In this document: one piece after another, positions 24,641-35,959 of the stretch
Numbering within the stretch: the stretch's first letter is position 1
How the letters are laid out: every line of letters begins with the position of its first letter
DNA from: Torreya grandis
Taxonomy: Eukaryota; Streptophyta; Pinopsida; Cupressales; Taxaceae
Direction: 5' to 3'
Length of the DNA stretch: 64,000 nt
Assembly: GCA_037957365.1 (NCBI GenBank)
Contig: JARHVA010003184.1
Coordinates: 1,292,001 to 1,356,000, forward strand
Translations under genes and position numbers: made by a program
The notes under the pieces: generated by a model
What the model saw: the letters and a program-made list of their open reading frames with translations, nothing else
Told to the model about the DNA's origin: nothing
Database searches by the model: none

Positions 24641-25175
24641 GGTTTCAATAATGAAAAATGGTTGATTGAGGATTTTTTTAGGGTATTTAAATGGAGTTGG
24701 GGGTAGAATGATAAGTAGGTAAAAGGTTAAATATGGGATCTGAGGGTGAGGGATAATGTGAAGTCATCTAATAAAAATAGAGAGATTTAGTGGAGAAAGG
24801 AAATGGTAAAATAAGAAAAAAATATCTGTATGATGCAAAGTGGAAGTCAATAAAAAAATTAATGAAATTAGATAGCATAATAGTACTCTAGCCTTAAAAA
24901 TTCACATAGATAGAGTTTTGAGAGCTTGGATGCCTGCATAAATAAAAAAAGAGAGCCTAGATGCAATTTTTGGGAATCTCCATTTCTTTTAAGAGTTCTC
25001 AATTTATATCCCAAAGTTTTTAATTGAGGAGGAATGAAGTTTCTAAGTTGTTCTAGGATAAAGATGTCAATTCAAAGATATGGTACACTATAAGGTTTAT
25101 AATGGAAGGTTTCTATTTTGCTCATGCTCATTTTTCTTATAGCTAGAAGTTCTTATTTTGTAAGCTTAGATACAT

Positions 25176-25229
25176 AACTATTGATAGTTGGACTAACCAT
25201 CGATAGTTATGCTAACCATCAATGGTCAT
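25176..25229. repeat. Three palindromes, period 19-20 bp
   Basis: AACTATTGATAGTT, AACCATCGATAGTT and AACCATCAATGGTCA begin at 25176, 25196 and 25215. Each is nearly self-complementary. Confidence 0.8.
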
Positions 25230-25430
25230 AACCCCAAGCACAAAAGGGTGAAAACAAGTTCTAAGTTAAGGTTTTAAAATGTTTAGCCAAGGTGTCTTAG
25301 GTGTGTTAATGAATGCTAAAGTATAAGAGGTGTTTTAAGGGTGAGTTAACTATGTAAATATCTAACTAAATGTTGATAATAGGTCCAAGGTAGTTTGACA
25401 TTGAAAACTGGTCGAGGGGATGTTTTTGAG

Positions 25431-25517
25431 TGTCTACATAGAGTTTACCTCTATTTATATCCTAAAATATTAGAGGCTACCTCATTGATTGTGGTGTGTA
25501 TAAAAACTACATCAACA
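25431..25517 (+). repeat. Left terminal direct repeat of Tat-2 (LTR or LTR end)
   Basis: Shares GAGTTTACCTC, ATTAGAGGCT, CCTCATTGA and CATCAACA in order with 35262-35350. Followed by TGGAGCTAGAAGGAGGG from 25525, a possible primer site. Confidence 0.7.
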
Positions 25518-25678
25518 ATTTCAATGGAGCTAGAAGGAGGGTTTTCTCCCTAACTTTTGATAATATTATTTATTATTTATGTAGAGTTACACTAGAGTTA
25601 CCTAGGAGAGTAACTAGATCCAATTCCTAGGCCAATTTTCTATTCTCACCTTTACCGAATCATAGGAGGCTTAGAACT

Positions 25679-26430
25679 ATGCCAACAACCCTAGTTGCTA
25701 ATAATCCACCTCCTCCAATACAAAATATCTTACCCATAAGGAACCCTTTACCTATTAATCAACAAATGGCTCAACAACCATCATGGTTAGTTGGGTCTAC
25801 CATTACCATCCTAAGAGATGTGCATCATTTACCTTAGAATCCTAAAAAGTACTTACCATCCTTTTCTCCTTCAAGAGAAAGGATGGCAGAGGAACACATC
25901 AAATATTTTAAAGTTACTTTGAGACTAATTAATTTCATTGATAAGGATGTTGCATGCATATTATTCTCTTTTAAATTAATGGATACTACTTATGATTGGT
26001 ATTTAAATCTAATAGAGAACTCCATCACTTCTTGGGATGAGTGTCAAGCTACTTTTATTGCATAATTTATATGGTTATCAATCTTGGTTTGGTATATTAT
26101 CACTTCACTAGCATGAAGAGAGAGCCTAAATAACCTATCCATATTTTCAAAGCAAGGTTTCAAAAGATGTATAATTGGTTAACCCCAAGGTATAAACTAA
26201 AAGCTATATTAGCATTAGAAATGTACAAGAATTATTTCAACCCAATCACTACCGTGTTCATGAGAAGAGAATTCATGGCCAATAAATTCATGTTAACATA
26301 TGAAGAGGCCATCAACATATACATATATCTCAATACCCAAACACCTAGCATATATAATGTTAACAACAGTTTCTAATTATTGAATCTTATACCACACGTA
26401 AAGTAGAAAATGCTAGCATTCAATCATAAC
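25679..26430 (+). pseudogene. Tat-2 gag
   Basis: The ATG at 25679 opens MPTTLVANNPPPP, a Pro-rich lead. Then come LRDVHHLP, PSFSPSRERMAEEHIKYFK, LFSFKLMDTTYDWYLNL and SITSWDECQATFIA, the capsid core of Tat Gag (family: EDHIxxFxxAxRL...LFPxxLxxxAxxWYxxL...SITSWxxxxxxFL). A stop after FIA and a frameshift near 26080 break it. The next piece, 26167-26376, reads YNWLTPRYKLKAIL and FMRREFMANKFMLTYEEA. Confidence 0.8.
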
Positions 26431-27380
26431 TAGATCTATATGCTTCTTCCTATGACATAGACGACATAGCCAAATTTTTATATTCTTGAATAATCATATG
26501 TCAATAAATGATTACCAACAAAATCAATAATCATCTATGCCTTCTACTACTATTTTAAAAGGTACTGACTCTACAAAGGCAGAAATAGATTTTATTCAGA
26601 AGATGGTTCAAAAGTTGAAAAATTATTTTTTAAATATGCAAAGGAGGATGGGCACTGCCAATGGCCGAACTGGTAATCACAATGTTGGATTTTATAGATA
26701 CATCTAACCATTCAATAGGCCTACAAACAATATGGATTAGCCTAATAAGTTTCTAAATATTAACATGGTAGAAATGACTCTTGCCAATTGATGCAAAATT
26801 CACAATACTTTTGAGCATGATGAGCTTAAATACATTGAATTTTGTGTAACATTAAAAATATTAAAAATATATGTGGTTAGATAATACTATATGCATAATC
26901 CACCTAAACATCATCTAGATCCTGGCCCTTCCATCACTACCATGTTCTTTGAAATTCATAATTTTACATTTCTAGGTGAAGATGATAATGAGACAAAGGA
27001 TAAAACATATGAAGTTCATGATTTATAATAATTCCATAAAGGTGGATAAAATTTGAGGAATAATTATCCACTCACAACATCAATTCCTCCAAATACTATG
27101 ACAATTCTACCTAATCCTAAAGCTGACAACAATCCACCACCTCCAAGAGGGAGTGATCAGCCCTAGACCAATGAGGAACCTAACAAGGGAGGATATAACA
27201 TTATTGAAGACATGAAGAAGATCAAATAAAATATAACTCTTCATGAGTTACCTCAGATTACCAAACAAAAGGAGTTGCTCTATAAGTCTATTACAAGGAA
27301 GACACCTATGGAGAAAGTGAAAGCATCTAACACCAATGTTATCTACAAGATCAATCTAGAAGTTTCACCCATTTTATAAC
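26431..27380 (+). pseudogene. Tat-2 gag C-terminal region
   Basis: Heavily decayed. CKIHNTFEHDELKYIEFC (about 26800-26850) is the Cys/His segment usual for Tat Gag. Near 27190-27360, GGYNIIEDMKKIK, LPQITKQKELLYKS and NTNVIYKINLE form the conserved lead into the protease. Confidence 0.65.
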
Positions 27381-27750
27381 TATTAGGGAATTTTTTAAGA
27401 ATATTCATAATTTTTTAGTTGATTCTAGAGCTTATATGACTGTCATGCCTACTTTCATACATCAAAATCTTGGTTTGATGCCAAGCCCTTCAAAGAGGAT
27501 AGTTTCATCATTGGATAAGATAGTAGTCCCTATAGTTGGTGAACTAAGGGTCATGCATATTTAAGTAACATCTAAGCAATGAGTCCAGATGACTATCAAT
27601 ATCCTTATAGTAGATATACCTAAAGGCTATAGATTATTGTTGAGTATAGATTGGTCCAAAACACTCAACATATATCTTTCTATGGAGTTTTCTCATATAT
27701 GGATGTCTTGAAGAGGAGTTGTAAATCAAATCAAAATTGATAGAGAGCCA
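27381..27750 (+). pseudogene. Tat-2 aspartic protease
   Basis: Reads FLVDSRAYMTVMPTF, where the family has D-S/T-G-A: the Gly is Arg. The flap-like part is IVDIPKGYRLLLSIDWSK and the end FSHIWMS (about 27600-27710). Stops interrupt it. Confidence 0.75.
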
Positions 27751-27879
27751 AGATGAAGTATACCATCATAGAATATAATGTCAAGAATGAGGAGGTAAAG
27801 TATGGGTCTCTTAGCCTTGGCATTTACACTTTTACTACTCAAAATCAAGTACAAAAGCTAGAACCTGAGGGTTCCAAAT

Positions 27880-28270
27880 AACTATAGACTTTACACTTTG
27901 ATGGTGCTAGATCCAATTGAGGATCAGGCATAAGAATCAAGATAATTGATTTATAGGGTAAAAATTAATTGGCAGTACATAGATTATAGCTTCCATGCAC
28001 AAATAACAAAGCTAGGTATGAGGCTTTAATTCTAGGATTATAATTTGCACTTAAGAAAAATGTAAAGCTAATACTAGCATTTGGTGACTCAGATCTAGTA
28101 GTTAACCAAGTCATAAATAAATACCAATGAAAGTTGTCTTATTTGAGAAGATATAATCATATATCATGGGAATTGATTAAAATCTTTGAAGCTTTCAACA
28201 TAGTATCCCTCCCTAGAGAGTAAAATCAAGCTATTGATTTGCTAATTCTTATTGCTACTGATCTGGAGAG
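27880..28270 (+). pseudogene. Tat-2 RNase H-like domain upstream of reverse transcriptase
   Basis: Reads GSGIRIKIIDL, then LPCTNNKARYEALILGL, FALKKNVKLILAFGDSDLVVNQV and FNIVSLPREQNQAIDLL. The catalytic Asp of GDSDLVVNQV is kept and the E of AEYEAL is shifted to RYEAL. This is an archaeal-type RNase H fold by motif, placed before reverse transcriptase, unlike Tat-1 where it follows. Plant Gypsy polyproteins with this order exist to my knowledge, so it probably marks a different sublineage. Confidence 0.75.
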
Positions 28271-28820
28271 CCTATAAGAATATAAGGTAAAGAGATTATC
28301 TATTGAATTAGTTCCTTCTCCCTCTATATCTAATAATTTATAAAATTTTCTTTCCAAGTCTTTGATTACGACTGACAAATTATTTAGTTTCTAACCAATT
28401 CAGAGGAATTTAAGTCCCAAATCATTGATGAAAAGGATATTAATCACCTTTTGTCAAGAGGAATCAGACATGGGAGGCATTATCCAAATCAAATAAGATC
28501 GCATCCTAGATGGGTTGGTATCTTTGGAAATCTCATTTTACATAGACCCTCAAGATCAGTAGCTCAGGTAGCCCAAGGTTAATGAATCGGACTTGAAAAA
28601 AAAATCTAGGACATGAACATATCCCATGCTATTTTAATATTAGTCTCAATTATACCCCAATAGAGAGATAATGAATGAATAATTTAATCATCCACTACAA
28701 ATACATCATCACTTAGACATGAATAATTGAAATTATATGACCCATAGGTCATTACACATATGATTCTCTTAAAGCTAGATCATAAGCCATTCTGAAAAAG
28801 GTAGAGACCAGTTAATCCTA
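28271..28820 (+). other. Tat-2 linker before reverse transcriptase
   Basis: Decayed coding sequence without a recognisable domain. Residual words such as SPKSLMKRILITFCQEESD occur. Confidence 0.45.
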
Positions 28821-29890
28821 TTTTGGAGCCTCTCATATAGAGAGAAGTGGAGAATATATTAAGCACAAAAATCATCTTTCTAATGAGGTATTATACATGG
28901 GTGGATAATTTGGTCCCAATAATAGAGAATAATAGTGAGATCAAACTATATGTGGATTTTGGGAACCTAAATAAGGATTTTGAAAAGGACAATTATCCTC
29001 TCTCATCTCTAGATGAGGTGATATAGATAGTAAGTGGTTCTAAAATGATGTCCTTCTTAGATGGATTCTTAGGATATAATTAGGTATTAATGTAATCTAA
29101 GGATATAATGAAGACTGTGTTTACTAAGAAATGCAAAGATTATGTATATAAGAGGATGCCATTTAGCCTAAAAAATGTACGGGTTACTTTCTAGCATGAT
29201 ATAGATCACACATTTAAAGGACTAATAAAAAAATGCATAATCATCTACATGGATGATCTTATAGTGTTTTGAAATAACAAGAAGGATCACATAAGTCACC
29301 TACAGTCCATATTTGAGAGATGTAGAAGGTTTGGTATTTCATTGAACATAAATAAGAGAATATTTGGAGTCACTAAGGGAAAGCTCTTAGGGAACATCAT
29401 CACCAAGGATGGGATCACCACTGATTCAGATAGAATTTAAGGAATTTCAAATATTTCACCACCAAATAACAAAAGGGAGCTCAAATCATTCTTTAAAAAT
29501 ATTAACTTCATAAGGAAGTTCATCTTAGGATTTACAAAGATTATTAGACCTATGAATGCCATGCTCAAGTAGGATGCCAAAATAGTGTGGATAGATGAAG
29601 CTCAAAAATCCTTCTAGGAAATTAAAGATTCAATATCATAGGTTCTAGTATTAATCAATCCATATTTCATGAAATATTTCTACTTGTATTCATTCACTTC
29701 AAAGCATATAATCGCTACTATTATAACAAAAAAGAAATAAGATACTGAGCATTTGATTGCATTTATTAGCACAAATTTGAAGGATGTGGAACTCAAGTAC
29801 TCTATGATTGACAAAGAAATTTTCTCCCTTATCAAAGTAGTAAATAAATTTTGGCATTAAATCTTGAGGAAAAAAACCATTACCATCATG
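28821..29890 (+). pseudogene. Tat-2 reverse transcriptase and RNase H
   Basis: Reads KLYVDFGNLNKDFEKDNYPL, then GSKMMSFLDGFLGYN. The active site is YMDD, intact at 29246-29257 in IIIYMDDLIVF. Then GISLNINKRIFGVTKGKLLG, DRIQGISN (stop at the Gln), NNKRELKSFF and INFIRKFI follow. The RNase H follows directly with NPYFMKYFYLYSF, IAFISTNL and YSMIDKEIFSLIKV. In-frame stops are mostly TAG or TAA. Confidence 0.85.
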
Positions 29891-30069
29891 CCTGACCTTG
29901 TTGTCAAGCTTACCCTAAAATAGAATGTATTAGGATAATGTCAAGGCAAATGGATAGACAATCTAAAATAATTAAAGATAGATATCAAACCTAAAAAAAT
30001 CATCCAAGGTCAAGGCATCATTTAGCTTATGATTGAACCCAATGCATGCATCACCATTGAAGAGATATG

Positions 30070-31372
30070 TGAGGCACAAGTGACCAAAGGGGAATGATAT
30101 ACCAATATCATACAATATTTTCTTATAGGTACTTGTTCCCTAGGACTTCACAAAGAATGAAGGAGATATTTGAGACTTACAGTTTCTCATTACATGATTA
30201 AGAAGGCAGTTATTTATAGAATAAACAATGAATGTATTTACCTTAGGTGTGTATCTATAGAGGAAGCTAAAGAAATTTTAGAAAACTTGCATAAAAAAAT
30301 AGGTAGTGGTCATCCTTTTGGGAATACCATAGCCCAAAATATCTTAAGAATGTGATACTAATGGCCAACATTTTTCAAGGATGCTCATGCTCATGTGAGG
30401 ACATACTTCGAATACCAATCTTTAGCCAAAAGGAAAGTACATGCAATAATGTCTTTATAGTTGATTATTAAAGGAATGGAATTTACCTAATGAGGTTTAG
30501 ACTTCATTAGTTTCATCAAACCAAATTATTCATTAGGCCATAAATTTGTGCTTATTGCTATTATCTATTGCACTAGATGGATTGAAGCCATAGCCATAAA
30601 GAATTATAGAGTACAAGATGTGATCCACTTCTTGGAAGAACACATAATAAGCAAATTTGGCATGCCTATTTCTTTGGTTTGTGAAAATGGAATAGATTTC
30701 ATATAAATGGAATTTAATGATTAGAAACATGATAAATAAATTATTATCAGGTCATATTATAACCATTACCCTTAGGGAAGTGGACTGACAGAATCAATGA
30801 AAAAAAATTTGATAGATGCAATTAAGAAATTAGTAAGGGATAAGCCCAGGGACTAGCACAACTTGTTAAAATATGATCTTTGGGTAGACTAAATAAGATA
30901 TAAATAAGACCTTAAAGATTCACCCTGTATATTAGTGTATGGATACATGATTTTATTTCCAATTATGATAAAGTTACCCACTTATTAGTTCATGCAAGAT
31001 TATATGGATCCATGTGATGAAAAAGAGTCAAGATTGTTGGACATCATAAAAATAGAAGATTCAAGGATTGAGATCTTATAGACATTCAAAAAACACCAAG
31101 ATTTAGTTAAGAGGTGGTTTGATAATAGAGCAAAGGTCAAAGAAATTAGGATTTCATATCTAGTGCTACTTTGGGATAGATTCTATAAAAAGGAAGGATA
31201 ACATGATAAGTTTTCCCTTTTATGGATTGGACCATACCAAATTTTTGAGATCATAGGAAATAATGTATTTTGTTTGAAGGACCTAAAAGGAAAAAATCCT
31301 ACATGTCCAATCAATGTAAAGTTCCTAAAGTACTACTTTAGGGTTGTGCCATCTACAAACATTACTTATTGA
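30070..31372 (+). pseudogene. Tat-2 integrase
   Basis: The zinc domain reads ENLHKKIGSGHPFGNTIAQ, YYWPTFFKDAHAHV and YFEYQSLAK, where the CxxC pair has become Tyr or Glu-Tyr. In the core, the first Asp is kept in GLDFISF, the second is Glu in VCENGIDF, and Glu is kept in SGLTESMKKNLIDAI. The C-terminal part reads VKRWFDNRAKV, LWIGPYQIFEII and CPINVKFLKYYF. It ends at the TGA at 31371-31373. Confidence 0.85.
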
Positions 31373-31399
31373 TGAGGGAGAAACAAGTGTAGCTATAGG

Positions 31400-31561
31400 A
31401 TTAGATTAGATTTCATGATTTCTTAGTTTAGTTTCCTACTTTCTTAGATTATATTTCCTTCTTTTATTAGTTTAGTTTCCTTCTTTATTAGATTATATTT
31501 CCTAATTTCTTAGATAAGTTTCTTGCTTTCTTAGATTGGATTTCCCACTTTCTAGATTAGT
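31400..31561. repeat. Minisatellite after Tat-2 integrase
   Basis: Seven or so variable units of 21-24 bp of the form TTTCTTAGATTATATTTCCTNC, starting 28 bp after the integrase stop. Tandem repeats in this 3' untranslated position are known from Tat/Ogre elements. Confidence 0.85.
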
Positions 31562-34500
31562 TATTTTTAGTGCTTTCTATGGCAATCTAAACTATGTTTT
31601 CTCTGATTGTAATTAAGCTGAAACCCCAAAACAACTAATCTTATGTTTAAATAAACTTGTAGAAAAGGGGAAAATTAAAAATTTAGTAATTTGGGACCCA
31701 TTTATAGATTGGACTTATTTCTATGTTTTGAGTTTTTAGGATGAAGGTATGTAATCAAAAATCATTCAAGATATTGTCATAATTGAATACTTTTACTAGG
31801 CATGTGGATGTTGTTCTTGGGGTACTTCATACAAATTTAGAATAATTTCTTTTTTTATTGGATCAAATGTACTTATCACATTAAATACCTATTAAAAATG
31901 ATAATTTTGATAATAGGTGTGGTTGGAAGGGATGTTATGGTAATGATTTGTTTTATAATTATACCAGCTCACTAGGGTTCCATCTCTTCTATTTTCATTC
32001 AAGAACAAAATAAAAACAAAAGAAGAAAAGAACTAATGGTTTTAAAAGAGAAAAATAAAATCTAAAGAAAATCAAAAGGTTCACATGATGAAATAAGTTC
32101 AATTTACCACACATCATGGTTAAAATAAAATAATGGAAAGAGGAGAAAATGAGCTTAAGGTATCTCTGGTGAGGCTATGGATGCCTAGTTGAAAGTAGAG
32201 CAATGCTTGAGCTTCACTTGATTCAATGCACTTTAAGATAAACTAGAATGAAACCTATAGTTTCATCAAACCTTTGAAAAACTCATCATTTCAAGGGTTA
32301 AATGAATTACATGTTTGATACACACATATCCAAAAAATTGGAAGGCAAGTATGTTATGTGAATCCACTTAAGATTCTATTTCATGTTTTCAATTTAATTA
32401 TTTTTTTGTGGCATACTTCATGATTGATTTAAGTATTTCTAACCAAAGTTATAGGTTCTTGAATACTCAAGAGTATTCTCCCTATGAGTCACCATTTTTT
32501 GTACCCAACACAACCCCATTTCTAAAAATGGGAACCCTTGTTTCAAATTGTGTAAATTTATGCTTTAAAATGAACATTCAACTTGATCAGGAACTAGTAT
32601 TGAATATCTTGTGTTGATTTAATTTACATGGGTTTGTTAGCACATATGATTCATTTTAATTCATCTAATTTTCTTATGTTTCCATGTTCCAGGTTTAATG
32701 GGGTATCATTATGTGAATATTGACTAGGGTTTTACATCTTAATGCTAAATTGACTCTTTATTTTGATCAACCCTTAGTCTATTATTAACTAAATTGAATC
32801 TATGTTTAAAATCATGTTAAAAAACCTTAGCCTAAAGTCATTTTGAAATAGATTCAAAATTTATGCAAGGTCAAAATTACTAGAGAGCACTTTATTATAT
32901 TAAGATTCTAGCATAGGCCCTAATTGTGTTTATTAATACAACTCAGACCTTAGGCTAAAATATTTATGCTAGGTCCTTTTATGGTTCATGAGATATAATT
33001 TACATAGGGAGAGATTTTATTATAAGCTTATCTTAAGCCTTATTAAGTTTTGAATCATATTTTATTAAATACAAACAAAACTTTAGACTATGATTTATAT
33101 ATTTCCCAAATATTAACTTATGTCTTTGAATTTATGACTACAAATCCTATGACACATATTTACTAAGGTTTGGCTCATCCAATAGTGCAAGATCAAGTTG
33201 AAAAGTTAGTAGGTTCCAAGAGATCCATAAGAGTGAAAGTGTCACCGTCATGGGAGCCCAGTAAAATTGATCAAATGAAGTGAGGGCATGGTTGAAATAT
33301 CAAATGGTCTATAGAGCTTTGTAAGAGTGACAAGTGTCACCATAATGAGAGCCCAGTAAATAAATCTAATGATCCACAGGAAGAAGTAGGGTCAACAAGT
33401 CAATAGCATAGAACCCTCATGGAGCTACCAAGTGGTACACACATGAGCACATTTAAGAAAATTAATCTTAGAATTATCCTAAAGTTTATTTGTATTTATT
33501 AATATGAATAAAACCTTAGGTTTAAAAGTATGTCCCAAGTTATTTTTTCACAAGACCCTAGCTTAAGTTATATATATGCTAAGTCATTTTTAATTTATAA
33601 TTGTAGATTAGAGTGAACCTAAAAGTGTTAAGTGGCAAGCTCATGGGAGTCAAATAAGTTAATCACCAAGATCTATAATGCACGTTAATTCATGTACCAA
33701 AGATCAATGCTGCATAATCAAGCTCAAATATAAAGGATTTTTAAAATCAAATGTGAGGGTGACAAGTGTCACCATCATGGGATCCTAGATATTTGATCTA
33801 ATGGTATGAGTCTTAGGTAGGCTTTTCAAAGGTCCCAAAACTAGAGAGGAGCTACTAAGTGGCATAAAGGTGCTCAAGTTTAGATTGTAAGGTATATAGA
33901 AGACCCCATAGAACTACCAAGTGGAATGCTCAACACCTGTCACATTTTGAAAGTAGCAAAAAGAATGACATGGCATTATCACATAGAGAAAATATGTAGA
34001 GCTATATTTATAGACAACCATTAGGTCTCATAGTTAAGTTATATTACTTTGGTAACTAAGCTCATTTGAAATTTTGAGAAGGAATAGTTTTTTGTAAAGG
34101 TAGGGGTAGTATGCAATACAAAGTTTAGTTAAGATTTATCATAGTTAAATAGTGTCACTAGTTCTAAAGCATTGATAAAGATGATACTTATCCTTTGTGT
34201 GTGTCTAAGTTCCATTTTGAAAATAGCTAACTTAAATTATCAGATAGGTTGTTATCACAACCTATAAAATAAGGTATTTTCATGTAGTTTGAGCTATAAT
34301 TATAAAATTTTCCTTTATACACATGCACATGTTGAATATCCCTTACAAAATCTAACTTAAACTAAGGACTAGAAGTAGACTCTTATATGGTTTCAAACAC
34401 AATTAGAAATCAAGTTTTGACTATCACATGTAATGATTTTCATGGACTTGAAGGATGAGGTGACCCCTTCCCCAAGATTATTTAAATAATTTTAATTCAC

Positions 34501-35261
34501 TAGTTGGAGAGGTGGAAAAAATTTAAATATATAGGATCAAAAGAAATTTTGATTATCAAAAAATGTGTTTGTGTATTCTCTCTCCAATTTTTGTGTAATT
34601 ACGATTATATTTTGGTTGTTTGACTCAATAATTCTTAGTGTGCAAAAGCTATAATGAATTTTTTCTTGTATTGATTTATATGCAAGTCTTAAATGTGTAA
34701 AAGCTATTGAAGGATTAGAAAATTAAATTGATTATTAATAATTAATTTTATTAATTCATGTTTCAAATGTGTATGAGTTCTTTCTTTTGATGTAGTTTTT
34801 TTTATATGTGCTAAAGCTGCCTCAAATACCTCATTAGCCTGAGCCATAATCTCCTGATTAAGTGCGTGTAATAGCTTCCCTAAAAGAGGAAACCTTTGAC
34901 TGAGGCTTGTGAGTTTCATATATCAGTATCCCCTTATACTTATAAATTGTGTCTGACTATGTGTGTGCAATAGATGATTAGAATAGGTATAGGTTTTGAA
35001 AGCACATATCCATTTAGAAACCAGCTAGAGAGGTGATTCATAAAAACCATAGAGTCTTCTTTTATACCTTACCCTTCTATCCTTTTTTGAGTTTTTTGAG
35101 ATATAACCACTTTAGAGTAGAAACCAACCACCCATCCAACTCATGTAAGAATTCACTACCCTTTAAGAACCACACCTCTATCTAAAAAACCTTGTTAATA
35201 ACCTACATGCCTTACCAGCTATTCCATTAATATATTATTCTAACCACATACCTACAACTCA
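31562..35261. other. Noncoding 3' region of Tat-2 (or 3' LTR body)
   Basis: No domain is recognisable on either strand over 3.7 kb. A purine tract AGAAAAGGGGAAAA lies at 31663-31676 and could be the plus-strand primer, which would make the following sequence a long 3' LTR. The matching left LTR is not present at that length. Holds the 33.2-33.9 kb palindrome repeats and a minus-strand ORF at 34919-34704 that matches nothing I know. Confidence 0.45.
33220..33940. repeat. Degenerate repeats around GTGACAAGTGTCACC
   Basis: The segment GTGACAAGTGTCACC followed by ATCATGGGA or close variants occurs near 33235, 33325, 33625 and 33758. Shorter forms of the type CTACCAAGTGG occur near 33425, 33850 and 33912. 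The core is a 7-bp inverted repeat with a 2-bp centre. Confidence 0.7.
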
Positions 35262-35350
35262 TGTCCTAGAGTGGAGTTTACCTCCATTAAGATCCTAAAC
35301 CATTAGAGGCTCCCTCATTGACTATGATGTGCATAAAAATTGCATCAACA
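35262..35350 (+). repeat. Right terminal direct repeat of Tat-2
   Basis: 89 bp, partner of 25431-25517. Similarity stops abruptly at both ends (TGTC and CATCAACA). Confidence 0.7.
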
Positions 35351-35950
35351 CTATGTATATGAGACTCCCTAGGTAGTTTTGAAACCACCACCTACATATA
35401 GTGGTAGTTCCATTATATACACCAAACCCATACTATTCAAAGGATAAAAAATTATAGACTTCAACATTATAAAGATGTTTGAATATTCCCCATACTAACT
35501 TTTCCATTAAAACTTGTTTGAAATGTTGTTTTAACATGAATTGTATTATAATAATGTCTTACAATAATATATTATATAAATTTGTAATAGTGTAAATATC
35601 TAGCAAACATAGCTAATACATTGGGATCCATATTTGGACCATGCCTCATAAATTTGAGGCTTTTGGTTTCTAAAAGATTCAATAAATCATAGTGTGAGGA
35701 ATATTTGTCAACACTTCCTTTCCCTCTCTTAGAGGTGCATATTTTGAACTCTAACTTTCAACTTTTCATTCCCCCATGTCTTTTCAATTTCCTTCCATAA
35801 AATAACATTGAAGACTAAAAAATAGATCCATGACACATATGTCATAAATTTTACCCTTGGCTAGTAGATATTCACCACAAAGGCTGCACTAATATATGAC
35901 CTAAGATTTAAAAATGAGAAAAGATATCTTTCCATTAGACTTAATTAAAT
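35351..35950. other. No recognisable feature
   Basis: AT-rich sequence between the Tat-2 right repeat and the Gypsy-3 scrap. Probably a decayed continuation of Gypsy-3 pol on the minus strand, but no motif supports this. Confidence 0.4.
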
Positions 35951-35959
35951 TTTTACCTT

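Larger units (their letters stand above)
23241..25430. other. Presumed 5' LTR/leader of Tat-1 and junction with Tat-2
   Basis: No coding sequence recognised. By position this should hold the Tat-1 leader, primer site and 5' LTR, but with the partner LTR outside the window none can be delimited. It contains a 57-bp hairpin (23874-23930) and two short palindrome arrays (24559-24640, 25176-25229). Confidence 0.45.
25431..35350 (+). mobile_element. Tat-2: Ty3/Gypsy (Tat-type) element on plus strand
   Basis: Gag, protease, an RNase H-like domain, reverse transcriptase, RNase H and integrase read on the plus strand from 25679 to about 31372. Direct repeats of 87 and 89 bp (25431-25517 and 35262-35350), both beginning TGTC and ending CATCAACA, flank it and share about 83% identity by eye. 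These may be whole short LTRs or only the conserved LTR ends. No matching target duplication was found (TTGAG against CTATG), so the limits are provisional. Confidence 0.7.
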
